From contig NZ_SJPU01000001.1 in assembly GCF_007860105.1 (NCBI RefSeq), positions 434,001 to 498,000 of the forward strand: 64,000 nucleotides of DNA, written 5' to 3'. This document shows positions 36,230 to 44,826 of the stretch, in pieces. Position numbers and translations under genes: made by a program. The stretch comes from Allorhodopirellula heiligendammensis (GTDB lineage Bacteria > Planctomycetota > Planctomycetia > Pirellulales > Pirellulaceae). Every line of letters begins with the position of its first letter. The stretch's first letter is position 1. The notes under the pieces were generated by a model. It did not search any database. It saw only the letters and a list, made by a program, of their open reading frames with translations, and was not told where the DNA came from.

Positions 36230-37119
36230 CAACAACAAAAGTTAATCCTAACCCGGCGGGCACACTGGATCTCGAACGCATGGAATCCCTCGGGTCACCT
36301 GACATGCGTAAACAAATGGGCAGTGCCCCCGCTACGGAGGATTCCGCTGGCACGAAGTCGCCGACTGAAATTGCGATTTCATTTGATAACTTCAATGCCT
36401 ATTACGGTGAATTCCAAGCGATTAAGAATATCAGCTTGCAGATTCCGGCAAAGCAAGTCACCGGGTTCATTGGGCCAAGCGGTTGCGGCAAGACAACTCT
36501 TCTGCGGTGGATCAATCGCATGAACGACATCGTTCCCACCGCGCGGGCAACCGGCCAATTGCACCTACACGACTTGGATGTTTTGGCATCGAGTACGGAC
36601 GTGGTGGAATTGCGTCGGCAAGTCGGAATTGTGTTTCAAAAGCCCAATCCATTCCCCAAGTCTATCTACGATAACGTCGCCTATGGGGCGCGATTGCATC
36701 TCAAACTTTCGCGATCCGAACTCGATGATTTAGTCGAGTGGTCTCTGCGTAAAGCAGCGGTTTGGAGCGAAGTCAAAGACCGTCTTCGCAAGCCCGCGCT
36801 CGGCCTCAGTGGCGGACAACAACAGCGAGTGTGCATCGCGCGAACCATTGCGACGGGGCCCGAAGTGCTGCTGATGGATGAACCTTGCTCGGCCCTCGAC
36901 CCCATTTCCACCAGCGCGATCGAGGATCTGATCTTCGAACTGAGACAACAGTTCACGATCGTCATTGTGACACACAACATGCAGCAAGCATCTCGGGTTT
37001 CCGACATGACCGCATTTTTCTATCAAGGTAAGGTGGTTGAGTTTGGTACCACCGATCAGGTCTTTACCCGGCCGGCCATGAGACAAACGGAAGACTACGT
37101 CACCGGCAAATTCGGGTAA
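36226..37119 (+). CDS. pstB: Phosphate ABC transporter ATPase
   Basis: A 297-residue ABC ATPase with Walker [10 protein letters not shown], signature LSGGQQQR, Walker [13 protein letters not shown] and the switch histidine in [11 protein letters not shown]. The N-terminal 45 residues are an extension absent from most PstB proteins. I chose the ATG at 36226, whose ATGA overlaps the pstA stop; the frame is open further upstream but only inside pstA. It energises PstCA and takes part in PhoR signalling through PhoU. Confidence 0.96.
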   Translation: MTTTKVNPNPAGTLDLERMESLGSPDMRKQMGSAPATEDSAGTKSPTEIAISFDNFNAYYGEFQAIKNISLQIPAKQVTGFIGPSGCGKTTLLRWINRMNDIVPTARATGQLHLHDLDVLASSTDVVELRRQVGIVFQKPNPFPKSIYDNVAYGARLHLKLSRSELDDLVEWSLRKAAVWSEVKDRLRKPALGLSGGQQQRVCIARTIATGPEVLLMDEPCSALDPISTSAIEDLIFELRQQFTIVIVTHNMQQASRVSDMTAFFYQGKVVEFGTTDQVFTRPAMRQTEDYVTGKFG

Positions 37120-37125
37120 CATAAT

Positions 37126-37776
37126 ATGACCAAGCATCTCGATCGAGATATGGATCGATTGCACCGCGATATCCTTTCGCTGTGCACGATCGTAGAGGAC
37201 ATGATTGGCATGGCCGCCATGGCCCTGCGTGACGGCAGGCTGGAATTGTGCGATCAGGTGACAGCCGAGGACGATACCGTCGACCGTTATGAGGTTGCAA
37301 TCGAGGAGGAGTGCTTAAAAATGTTGGCATTGCATCACCCCGTTGCCATGGATCTTCGGCGGATTGCGACAGTTGTCAAAGTGAACAATGACCTGGAGCG
37401 GATTGCTGACTTGGCAGTGAATATCGCTGACCGTGCGAGAGGTGTTCGTGAGTACCCCGAGTTCCCCATCCCCAAAGGCGTTGAGCCGATGGTAGCGCAC
37501 GTGCGAAGTATGGTGCGGGGTGCCCTCGATGCGTTCGTGCACCTGGATACCGCCGCGGCCCGCGAAGTCATTCAGAGAGACAATATCGTCGATGAACTTA
37601 ACGAGCACTTAATTGAACTGTTGCAGCAAACGATGCAGGCCAAAAGTGCTTTCGTCATCCCCGCACTTCATTGCTTTTCAGCAATACGACACCTCGCGAG
37701 AATTGGCGACCACGCAACGAACATTGCTGAAGATGCGATCTATCTGGTCGACGGCGAAATCATCCGACATCGGTAG
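37126..37776 (+). CDS. phoU: Phosphate signalling protein PhoU
   Basis: A 216-residue all-helical protein made of two PhoU three-helix repeats. The metal-binding E/DxxxD-type signatures are visible in DNDLERIADLAVNIADRA (first repeat) and RHLARIGDHATNIAED (second). It links Pst transporter state to the PhoR kinase and acts as a negative regulator when phosphate is plentiful. It follows pstB by six bases and precedes phoB by 72. Confidence 0.95.
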   Translation: MTKHLDRDMDRLHRDILSLCTIVEDMIGMAAMALRDGRLELCDQVTAEDDTVDRYEVAIEEECLKMLALHHPVAMDLRRIATVVKVNNDLERIADLAVNIADRARGVREYPEFPIPKGVEPMVAHVRSMVRGALDAFVHLDTAAAREVIQRDNIVDELNEHLIELLQQTMQAKSAFVIPALHCFSAIRHLARIGDHATNIAEDAIYLVDGEIIRHR

Positions 37777-37848
37777 CCGCCGAAATTTGAAGCGGCATAG
37801 CCAATTGAACTCCTCACTCATTCACCTGTAATTGTATCGTACAAGACA

Positions 37849-38595
37849 ATGGCGAAACCAACCGTTTTATTGATTGAAGACGACCATTCTCTAGCCGAGA
37901 TTGTCGCTTACAACCTACAGCGTGAAGGGTACGAAGTGCTGCTCGCTACCGACGGCGAAGATGGACTTCGACAAGCCAAGTTGAAGCTTCCTGGTGTGGT
38001 GATCCTCGACCTGATGCTACCGGTTCTCGATGGACTTGAGGTGTGCCGGCGACTACGGGCAGACCCCGCGACAGCAAAAGTTCGTGTGTTGATGCTGACG
38101 GCCAAAGCCGAAGAGACCGATCAACTGATTGGCTTTTCATTGGGTGCTGACGATTACGTCACCAAGCCATTCAGCGTCAAAGTGCTGATGGAGCGTGTCA
38201 AGTCATTGTGCCGGCGTGAAACTCAGCCTCCGGGCGAATCCTTGGTCGAGAACCAGGGCATTCGCATCGACCCGGTTCGGCATAGCGTGACCATCCACGG
38301 CGAGCCTGTCCGGCTCACACGCAGCGAGTTCCGTCTACTGGAATCGCTCATCCGCCAACCCGGCCGTGTGTTTAGCCGGTTCGAGCTCATCGATGCAGCA
38401 CTCGGTGATGATACTCTCGTGCTCGAACGTACCATTGATGTTCACGTACGCTCTCTGCGTAAAAAGATGGGTGAGAACGCCCATCTGATCGAAACGGTCC
38501 GCGGCGTGGGATATAACTTTCGCGACTCCGCGAAAGCCTCGTCTTGGAATGATGATCAACTTGATTCCAGTTGTGCGAAATCAACCGAGTCCTGA
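37849..38595 (+). CDS. phoB: Phosphate regulon response regulator (OmpR/PhoB family)
   Basis: A 248-residue regulator. The receiver domain has the acidic pair EDD at 10-12, the phospho-acceptor Asp54 (VVILDLMLP) and Lys106 in DDYVTKPF. A C-terminal winged helix (about 140-230) ends in ERTIDVHVRSLRKKMG and IETVRGVGYNF. Its place at the end of the pst-phoU run and the cognate PhoR upstream support a PhoB/PhoP role. In many bacteria phoB and phoR are adjacent; here they bracket the transporter genes. Confidence 0.92.
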   Translation: MAKPTVLLIEDDHSLAEIVAYNLQREGYEVLLATDGEDGLRQAKLKLPGVVILDLMLPVLDGLEVCRRLRADPATAKVRVLMLTAKAEETDQLIGFSLGADDYVTKPFSVKVLMERVKSLCRRETQPPGESLVENQGIRIDPVRHSVTIHGEPVRLTRSEFRLLESLIRQPGRVFSRFELIDAALGDDTLVLERTIDVHVRSLRKKMGENAHLIETVRGVGYNFRDSAKASSWNDDQLDSSCAKSTES

Positions 38596-39110
38596 GTAAT
38601 CTGTCGACCTAATCTCGCTCGCGGTTCTCATTGGTCCATCCTGGTTTATCGTGGGTTTCGCAGCTGTGAGCCAGGTGTGCTGGATTTACCCACGACACCC
38701 CCGAATAGACCTTCTCATTCACTACGCTCAATCCGAAGCGTATCTCTCTCGCGGCATTGCTAACCGCAGCTTATCCAGCCAAAGCGTGTAGTTTGTCCAC
38801 GATGCCCGTTTGCGAGCAATGATGCCAACGCCTGATGACCCTGGCGGGCACTCGGTTTCCCTGGGCCTCTCATGAATACGCGTTTGCCGAATCAGCCCAC
38901 ATATTCGCAAGTTTCTTTTGCGCATTTCCTCGCTGAGCGGGGCTGGCTCCTCCATAGTGAATGCTCATGGTTCCGTTAGGACGCATTGGTTTACACCATG
39001 CGCCTCTTCATGCTTTCTTCACGCATTCCAAACCCAAAATCAATATGAAGTTGTTTTAATCTCGCCCGACACAAGTCAAACAAATCAAAACTCAACCAAG
39101 GATTTCACAA
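38596..39110. other. 515-base gap with one hairpin and the first DUF1559 leader
   Basis: TCGTGGGT (38649-38656) and ACCCACGA (38688-38695) form an exact stem 53 bases after phoB. It has no T-run but could stop or stabilise the phoB transcript. The last 60 bases hold the leader shared with the second DUF1559 gene. I see no supported gene between them. Confidence 0.45.
39052..39061 (+). promoter_or_regulatory. Conserved leader motif of DUF1559 gene 1
   Basis: TGTTTTAATC begins exactly 59 bases before the start codon, as it does before the paralogue at 44768. The similarity continues for about 20 bases (CGACACA-type stretch). A promoter or leader element duplicated with the gene is the simplest reading. 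Confidence 0.5.
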
Positions 39111-40238
39111 ATGCGGCGGATTCAACATCAATCCCAGGCGGTTCCGCATCGCCTCCAACCAGGTTTTACGCTCGTCGAATTGTTGGTGGTCATTGCCATC
39201 ATCGGCGTGTTAGTGGGGCTACTGCTACCGGCTGTCCAAGCAGCCCGTGAAGCGGCCCGTCGAATGCAGTGCCAGAACAACATGAAACAATTCGGCTTGG
39301 CCATGCACAATCATATGTCTGCCTTCAATGCGTTTCCCCCAGGAAGCGTGAACTATGACGAAGCGGGCAACCGCTATAAAACCGGCGGTTGGCAGCATGG
39401 TCAGAATGAAATGGGCTGGCACTGGCTCGTGATGCTGTTTCCCTACATGGAACAACCTGCCATGTGGCAACTCGTTCAGCAGTGCGAAGAAACTCGCGCG
39501 ACAGAGCATACGTCGAATCCCTGCGACCACTGCGAGTCCATCGATCTCATTGGGAACCTGGGACGCGAACAACTGCCGTCTTTTGATCAATGTCCTTCGG
39601 CCCCTGCCGTGCGGACGCAGTTTTCCGACGGTAGCTATGGACTCGAAGCGCTCGGCAAGGGCAATAACTACGCTGCATGTTGGGGTTCGGGCGACATGCT
39701 GTCGTGGGAGCACACCGAAACACGGGGTGCGTTCGGTACGCATTTTGTTAACCAAGAACAGATCATCACGACAGCCAACGGGCAGACCTCTGCGGGAGAT
39801 CGCTTCCAAAATGGCAAGGGCATGCAAAGCCGCGACTTCACCGATGGCTTGAGCAATACGATGGCGATGAGCGAGATTCTTGCGGCTGACTCAAAAACTG
39901 ACATCCGTGGAGTTTGGATGTCTCCTGCCATGGGCGCCACGATTTTCTCCGCGTTCGAAAACCCCAACACAAATGTCAAAGACATCCTGGCGGCGTGTGG
40001 TGATGAACTTACCGATGCGTCAACGACCACGACGATCAATGCCGCCGACCGGTTGGAATGCCTCGAGCAACGCGATACCGCCGAGATCTACGCAGCCGCT
40101 CGCAGCCACCATACCGGCGGCGTGAATGTTCTAATGGCTGACGGAAGTGTTCGATTCATCAGTGACTCGGTCGATAATTTGAAAATCTGGCGACCATTGA
40201 GCACCGCACAGAACAATGAAGTACTTGAAGAACTATAG
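39111..40238 (+). CDS. DUF1559 prepilin-like protein, copy 1
   Basis: A 375-residue protein with a type II secretion/type IV prepilin N-terminus: a short positively charged leader, then GFTLVELLVVIAIIGVLVGLLLPAVQAAREAARR, with cleavage expected after the glycine at about residue 18. The C-terminal DUF1559 (SBP_bac_10-like) domain shows GVNVLMADGSVRFISDSVD. Such proteins are strongly expanded in planctomycetes and are thought to form surface or periplasmic pseudopilus-like structures. AAGGA lies nine bases before the ATG. It is nearly identical in length and layout to the protein at 44827-45954. Confidence 0.95.
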   Translation: MRRIQHQSQAVPHRLQPGFTLVELLVVIAIIGVLVGLLLPAVQAAREAARRMQCQNNMKQFGLAMHNHMSAFNAFPPGSVNYDEAGNRYKTGGWQHGQNEMGWHWLVMLFPYMEQPAMWQLVQQCEETRATEHTSNPCDHCESIDLIGNLGREQLPSFDQCPSAPAVRTQFSDGSYGLEALGKGNNYAACWGSGDMLSWEHTETRGAFGTHFVNQEQIITTANGQTSAGDRFQNGKGMQSRDFTDGLSNTMAMSEILAADSKTDIRGVWMSPAMGATIFSAFENPNTNVKDILAACGDELTDASTTTTINAADRLECLEQRDTAEIYAAARSHHTGGVNVLMADGSVRFISDSVDNLKIWRPLSTAQNNEVLEEL

Positions 40239-40294
40239 TCCGCCACAACTTAGTCCTTACCAATTCAAATCTCTACATATATAAGAATTAGGAA

Positions 40295-40705
40295 ATGAAG
40301 AAACGACATCTATTGGGTCTCTTACTCGCGTTGCACTTATGCATTGCCACAGGCTGTGGATCCTCGGGAGCTATCCAGCCAACGGACGAGCAAAACGTGT
40401 TTGCAAGCGTGGAAGGCTTGGGCGATCTCGCCGGCGACGACCAAATGTTTGCCAGTGCTTTCGTCACTGGTGCCGTGCCGGATGATCGCAAAGCATACGG
40501 CACCCGCGGATACCAAGTGACTGGAGAAGCGACTTACGACGGAGATACCGTGACCGTTCCTGTCAAAATATTCGGCGGCGTTCACGCAACCTCATCGGGT
40601 GAATCTCGTAGCAGTCGAGCCAGCAACGTTGCAGAAACAGAGCAAACCTGGACACTGCAACGAGTCGATGGCCAGTGGAAGCTAAAGGATGCTCCGCTGG
40701 GCTAA
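40295..40705 (+). CDS. Small lipoprotein next to DUF1559
   Basis: A 136-residue protein with a clear lipoprotein signal (LLLALHLCIATGC, Cys21). The mature part is a beta-rich domain without a recognised family, ending in WTLQRVDGQWKLKDAPLG, as in small DUF-type lipoproteins that often accompany DUF1559 genes in planctomycetes. It follows the first DUF1559 gene by 56 bases. Its stop codon is 15 bases before the likely start of the cytochrome gene, so it may be the first member of that run. Confidence 0.78.
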   Translation: MKKRHLLGLLLALHLCIATGCGSSGAIQPTDEQNVFASVEGLGDLAGDDQMFASAFVTGAVPDDRKAYGTRGYQVTGEATYDGDTVTVPVKIFGGVHATSSGESRSSRASNVAETEQTWTLQRVDGQWKLKDAPLG

Positions 40706-40719
40706 CGCTCGCCATCGCG

Positions 40720-42051
40720 ATGGGAAATCGAGAAGCAATCAGTAAAGAATCGATCCCCGTGGATCACCGAGAGCAAAGGCACATTGTGTTGCGAACGCTC
40801 CTGCGTGGCGATCTGCTGGCATTGATCCTGATTGCCACGGGCACGGCTTGGTTGATTACTAGCTGGGCCGGAGGGCAGTGGCTTTCCACCAGTTCCTCTC
40901 GCAGTTCACTCCCTCCACAATCCGAGCAGAGTCCTGATGATGTTTCTCGTCGTGTGCTAGCGAGGCTCCCCCCTCACGTCCAACAGCAGGTGCGAGGCTG
41001 GAACAGCCTGATCGCGACAAACTTTGCCGGAGACCAGGCCTGCGCGGAATGCCATCAGAGTGAATACGAAGCGCATCAGCGATCGGGACACTCACACACC
41101 GCATTGCTGATGAGCCAATCGCCCCTCGCAAAAAAGCTGGCAAAGAGTGATAGCTATCCTGACCCTCGCCGCGATCAAGTCTTTGAATTCAGCCAGGCCG
41201 ATGGCCAGTTCATGGTCCGCGAACAAACACGAAAGGAAATTTTGGTCCCCGTGACGTGGTTGCTTGGCTCAGGCAGCCACGCCCAGACCCCCATTGCCGT
41301 CGATGAGGCAACTCAGCGGGGTGTCGAGCTTCGGTGGAGCTACTTCCCCGAAGATGATCGCGTCGGCGTCACACCTGACCACGAACGTTTTGACGCCTTC
41401 GCAAACGATTCTCTTGAATGCTTTGGACGCCCCATGGATGATGCTGACATACGCGCGTGCTTGGGCTGTCACAGTACATCGATGCCGCCTCGAAGTCTGC
41501 CGATCATTAACTCGCTGGTTGTCGAAAATGTGGGTTGTGAGCGGTGTCACGGCCCTCGCAAAAAGCATGTCGAACTGGCTCACCAAGGGCGGGCTGAAGA
41601 GGCCAAACCGATGCTGCAATATGAAACAGCGGCCGACTACATGTCCGCATGTGCGTCATGCCATCGTGACGCATCTTCGGTCACGCCCGATATGGAGCCG
41701 CATGACCTGGCTCGTTTTCAGCCCTACGGAATTCAGCGCAGTCGCTGCTACTTGGAAACCCCTGGTAATTTGACTTGCTCAACCTGCCATGACCCTCACG
41801 ATTCGGTCTCTCACGACCGTGCCCGCTCGGTCGATCAATGCAGGCAGTGCCATGCGGAGGGCTCACTGAGCGAGGCTGCCCATAGCGGCAACGATGACTG
41901 CATCGAGTGTCACATGCCGCTCGTACCTTGGAGCTCAGGAATCTCGTTCCACGATCACTGGATTCGAATTCCCGAGAAGCATTCCAGTGCAAAGAGCAGT
42001 CCTCTGCAATCCACTAACGCATGGAGTGCCGATCGGCACGCGGGTAAATAA
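40720..42051 (+). CDS. Seven-haem cytochrome c, membrane anchored
   Basis: A 443-residue protein with one N-terminal membrane helix (about residues 30-50) and seven CxxCH haem-binding motifs: CAECH, CLGCH, CERCH, CASCH, CSTCH, CRQCH and CIECH. Many further histidines are available as distal ligands. The spacing resembles cytochrome c554-like multihaem proteins. It should act outside the cytoplasmic membrane as an electron carrier or reductase. The ATG at 40720 is chosen because the longer frame runs into the lipoprotein gene. The stop codon overlaps the next start (TAATG), so it is coupled to the histidine-rich membrane protein. Confidence 0.88.
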   Translation: MGNREAISKESIPVDHREQRHIVLRTLLRGDLLALILIATGTAWLITSWAGGQWLSTSSSRSSLPPQSEQSPDDVSRRVLARLPPHVQQQVRGWNSLIATNFAGDQACAECHQSEYEAHQRSGHSHTALLMSQSPLAKKLAKSDSYPDPRRDQVFEFSQADGQFMVREQTRKEILVPVTWLLGSGSHAQTPIAVDEATQRGVELRWSYFPEDDRVGVTPDHERFDAFANDSLECFGRPMDDADIRACLGCHSTSMPPRSLPIINSLVVENVGCERCHGPRKKHVELAHQGRAEEAKPMLQYETAADYMSACASCHRDASSVTPDMEPHDLARFQPYGIQRSRCYLETPGNLTCSTCHDPHDSVSHDRARSVDQCRQCHAEGSLSEAAHSGNDDCIECHMPLVPWSSGISFHDHWIRIPEKHSSAKSSPLQSTNAWSADRHAGK

Positions 42052-43208
42052 TGTCCACTTTGGTTCGCCCCCAATCGAACTCATCTGCTCCCTCACGTGA
42101 GCCGCAGCGAGCGAATGGTCGCATTCGCAGAACCAGCGATTCCGGTGTGATCGCCTCCGACGGCGACTCAAAACCAAACTCGACAGAGAGCTCACAGGCC
42201 AGAGGAGGTTTTCTATTCTCACCAGCAATTGACCTGTTTTTCGTTGCCAATGCATTTTGGCCGTTGCTTTTAATGGTGGATTGTTTTGGCGGACTGACGA
42301 CGCACCAGAGCCTCCTGTTCTGGCAAATCTATTTTGTAACCGCCCCCCATCGCTGGATCACGCTGGTATTGGTCAGCGTGGATCACCATAAGGGTCGAGA
42401 TCGCCGCCGACAGTTCCTAGCATTCGGGACAGCGATTCTGATCGGGTGTCTCTGTCTGAAGTTGGGAACGGGCTCGCTACTATGCCTAGGTGTGATTGAC
42501 TATGTATGGAATGCGTGGCACTTCGCCTCGCAACACCACGGCGTCTTTCGTATTTATCAGCGCAAATCCAACACAGGCCGAGCCATACCTCCCGCCGCAC
42601 CAAGCCGACTGGCCGTGGGGTTCGAGAAAGCACTTTTCCGAGGCTTCATGCTTTACACGATTGCTCGGGTGGCAGGTTGGGGATGGACAGAGGGTCCGTT
42701 CGAAGGCTTCCAATGGGTCTCGACAGTCGACTGGTTTGCCTTGGCCATCCCCGCTGGACTCGTTATTCGGCAGCTCATCCAATGTTTTGTCACGCACGAC
42801 ACATCGCTCGCCAGCGTGATGTACTTGAGCAGCGTCATGACGTTATTTGCTTCGCTCTTGCTCGCGTCGCATTATGAAAACAGTCAGTATGTTGTAGCAC
42901 TTGCGCTGGCTTCAGCCATTTTCCACTCATTGGAATATATGTCGATCGTGACCTGGTCCATGAGTGGGCCCCAGACCTCAGGCAAAACGAATCCGCTGGT
43001 TCGACTCTCGCAAATGTGGCTTTTATTCTTAGTCATGTTTGTCGTGGTTATCGGACTGGGTAACTACGCTCTGTCGCGAGGTTATTTTGAACTATGGGTA
43101 TTCATCAATATCGTAGTCGCGTTTTGGCACTATTGTTTTGATGGCATGATCTGGAAATCTCGCAAGTCTTCCGCCAAGACGGCACATCGGGCACCTGTCG
43201 CAACATGA
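42051..43208 (+). CDS. Histidine-rich polytopic membrane protein
   Basis: A 385-residue protein with about eight hydrophobic helices after a hydrophilic N-terminus of about 55 residues. Histidines cluster at membrane boundaries: TAPHRW, SVDHHKG, WHFASQHHG and, near the end, FWHYCFDGMIWK. This pattern is like that of di-metal or haem-binding membrane enzymes such as desaturase-like or Brp/Blh-like proteins, but I cannot assign a family. The start overlaps the cytochrome gene by one base and the stop overlaps the TPR gene (ATGA). A redox partnership with the cytochrome is an inference from this coupling. Confidence 0.75.
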   Translation: MSTLVRPQSNSSAPSREPQRANGRIRRTSDSGVIASDGDSKPNSTESSQARGGFLFSPAIDLFFVANAFWPLLLMVDCFGGLTTHQSLLFWQIYFVTAPHRWITLVLVSVDHHKGRDRRRQFLAFGTAILIGCLCLKLGTGSLLCLGVIDYVWNAWHFASQHHGVFRIYQRKSNTGRAIPPAAPSRLAVGFEKALFRGFMLYTIARVAGWGWTEGPFEGFQWVSTVDWFALAIPAGLVIRQLIQCFVTHDTSLASVMYLSSVMTLFASLLLASHYENSQYVVALALASAIFHSLEYMSIVTWSMSGPQTSGKTNPLVRLSQMWLLFLVMFVVVIGLGNYALSRGYFELWVFINIVVAFWHYCFDGMIWKSRKSSAKTAHRAPVAT

Positions 43209-44395
43209 ATACCGCCTCGTCTGCTATTTCCTTTGCATGGCTCGTCCTGATCGGTGCTGTGCTCGCTGCCGTGTTTCTAGCAAGCAGAGCATTCGGGTCT
43301 ACCGACGGCGTCATTCCGTTATTCGGTCGCTGGGATGTCGTCGCCTGCTGTTTGATTGCAACTCTTCCGCTTTCACTGTTCGCTGTTGACCTACTACGCA
43401 ACACACGCGGCATCGTGAAACTTTGCATCGCCTGCGGATTGCTCGCACTGGCAATCATCATGGTTGCCGTTGCACAATCAATCAATCTGGCGGGAGGACT
43501 CGGAATGGGTTCGCTCACGCTCGTCCGCGGTACAGTGGCCACGATATCGATGATAATTCTGTTGTTGGTGTGTCGTGTTCTGGGGGCGGAAATCCAATTG
43601 CCCGCGTACCTGACCAGTTCTTGGCGTCCCAAGGCGATGCTGATCGCCATTGCTTTTCTAATTCCGGCTGCCTATGCGGATGCGGTCGCCGATGGGATCC
43701 GCATCGATCTAGAGAACAGTTTGGATTCCCGTCGCTTTGCAACCGCCGAGCGACACGCACGAACAATGGCGGAGATCGTGCCAGGTGGCATCGTCCATGA
43801 TAAAGCACTGCTGTCGCTGATCCCGGAGCTCCAGCGGACGGTCGAGCAGATGGAAGAGGAGGTTCGACGACCGCTTCGGACACAACCGCCGATTGCCGAG
43901 GTCGGACGAAGGATCACGTTGCTGATGCATTTGGATCGTCTCGACGACGCCCTGCAGTTACTCAGTCCTCTGCGCCGCGATCCACGATTTCGTCCCACCT
44001 GCTTGGACTACCAGGGACTTTGCTGGCAGCGACAGGAACACTTCTCAAAAAGTCTTGCTGCCTATCAGAGTGCGGTCGCCTATTGGCAGACACAGCCGGA
44101 GAGTGATCGCAAGCAGCTCAGCTTGGCTAGCGCATGGAAGGGAGTCGGATTCGCGGCACGACGTTTGGGCAAACGCACGTTGGAGGAGCACGCCTACCAG
44201 ACGCTCGTTGACCTATCGCCCACTGCAGAAAGTCATTTGCTGTTGGCTCAATGTTATAGCGAGCACCAAAAGACCAAATTGGCCGGGCAGCATGCGGCGC
44301 TCGCTGTCGAGTTGGATCCAAACCTGCAAGCTCAATCGGCATCCATGCTGACATCCATGTCGAGAGACCATTTCGGCTGCTTACAACTTCCCTGA
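43205..44395 (+). CDS. Membrane-anchored TPR-like protein
   Basis: A 396-residue protein with four to five N-terminal helices (about residues 8-28, 42-60, 70-95, 100-122 and 142-160). A soluble helical part follows, with TPR-like repeats (LLMHLDRLDDALQLLSPLRRDPRF and FSKSLAAYQSAVAYWQ). The soluble part may assemble or hold the cytochrome complex. It is the last gene of the trio with the seven-haem cytochrome and the histidine-rich membrane protein; the ATGA overlap indicates translational coupling. The family is not recognised. Confidence 0.78.
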   Translation: MNTASSAISFAWLVLIGAVLAAVFLASRAFGSTDGVIPLFGRWDVVACCLIATLPLSLFAVDLLRNTRGIVKLCIACGLLALAIIMVAVAQSINLAGGLGMGSLTLVRGTVATISMIILLLVCRVLGAEIQLPAYLTSSWRPKAMLIAIAFLIPAAYADAVADGIRIDLENSLDSRRFATAERHARTMAEIVPGGIVHDKALLSLIPELQRTVEQMEEEVRRPLRTQPPIAEVGRRITLLMHLDRLDDALQLLSPLRRDPRFRPTCLDYQGLCWQRQEHFSKSLAAYQSAVAYWQTQPESDRKQLSLASAWKGVGFAARRLGKRTLEEHAYQTLVDLSPTAESHLLLAQCYSEHQKTKLAGQHAALAVELDPNLQAQSASMLTSMSRDHFGCLQLP

Positions 44396-44826
44396 CGCAC
44401 CTGAAAATCGCGGCGACGGCAAAAGCAACCACCGGATTTCGCATCCCCTGCGAGGAGACCGCAAAGCTCGATAGGGAAAGACCTCGTGGATCGACGGTTC
44501 TGTGTGTCGTAACACAGGCGTCGGGTGTTTCGCCCGGGCTGGCTGAATAGTTCTCCGGTTCTCCTCCGTAAAGGATGCCTTACGCATCGTTTACGAGAAT
44601 CAATGAAGACGCAGGTTTCAGACGATTCGATTTCCATCGACTCTGTGAGACGAAGCATTGCACACGCTCCCTAGAACCCCCTAACGGGGATTCCCACCGC
44701 GTTCGCTATTGTGGGGCCCGTCTTCAAGCGATCTTCATCATTCCCACACTTAAACGCAACACGCACCTGTTTTAATCCCCCGCGACACACATCAATTGTT
44801 TTAGAACTCGACTTAGGAATTATCGA
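44396..44826. other. 431-base gap with hairpins and the second DUF1559 leader
   Basis: CTGTGT/ACACAG (44500-44517) and a stronger stem of 11 bases with one mismatch, GTAAAGGATGC with GCATCGTTTAC (44568-44594), can form. They lie between the TPR gene and the second DUF1559 gene and may end the cytochrome transcript. No gene is supported here. Confidence 0.45.
44768..44777 (+). promoter_or_regulatory. Conserved leader motif of DUF1559 gene 2
   Basis: TGTTTTAATC lies 59 bases before the start codon, the same distance as before copy 1. The following bases (CGACACA-type stretch) are also shared, while sequence further upstream is not obviously alike. Confidence 0.5.

Noticed and set aside
38728-38955. 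Possible 75-residue minus-strand gene after phoB
   Set aside because: No family, no ribosome site, and no conservation that I can recognise.
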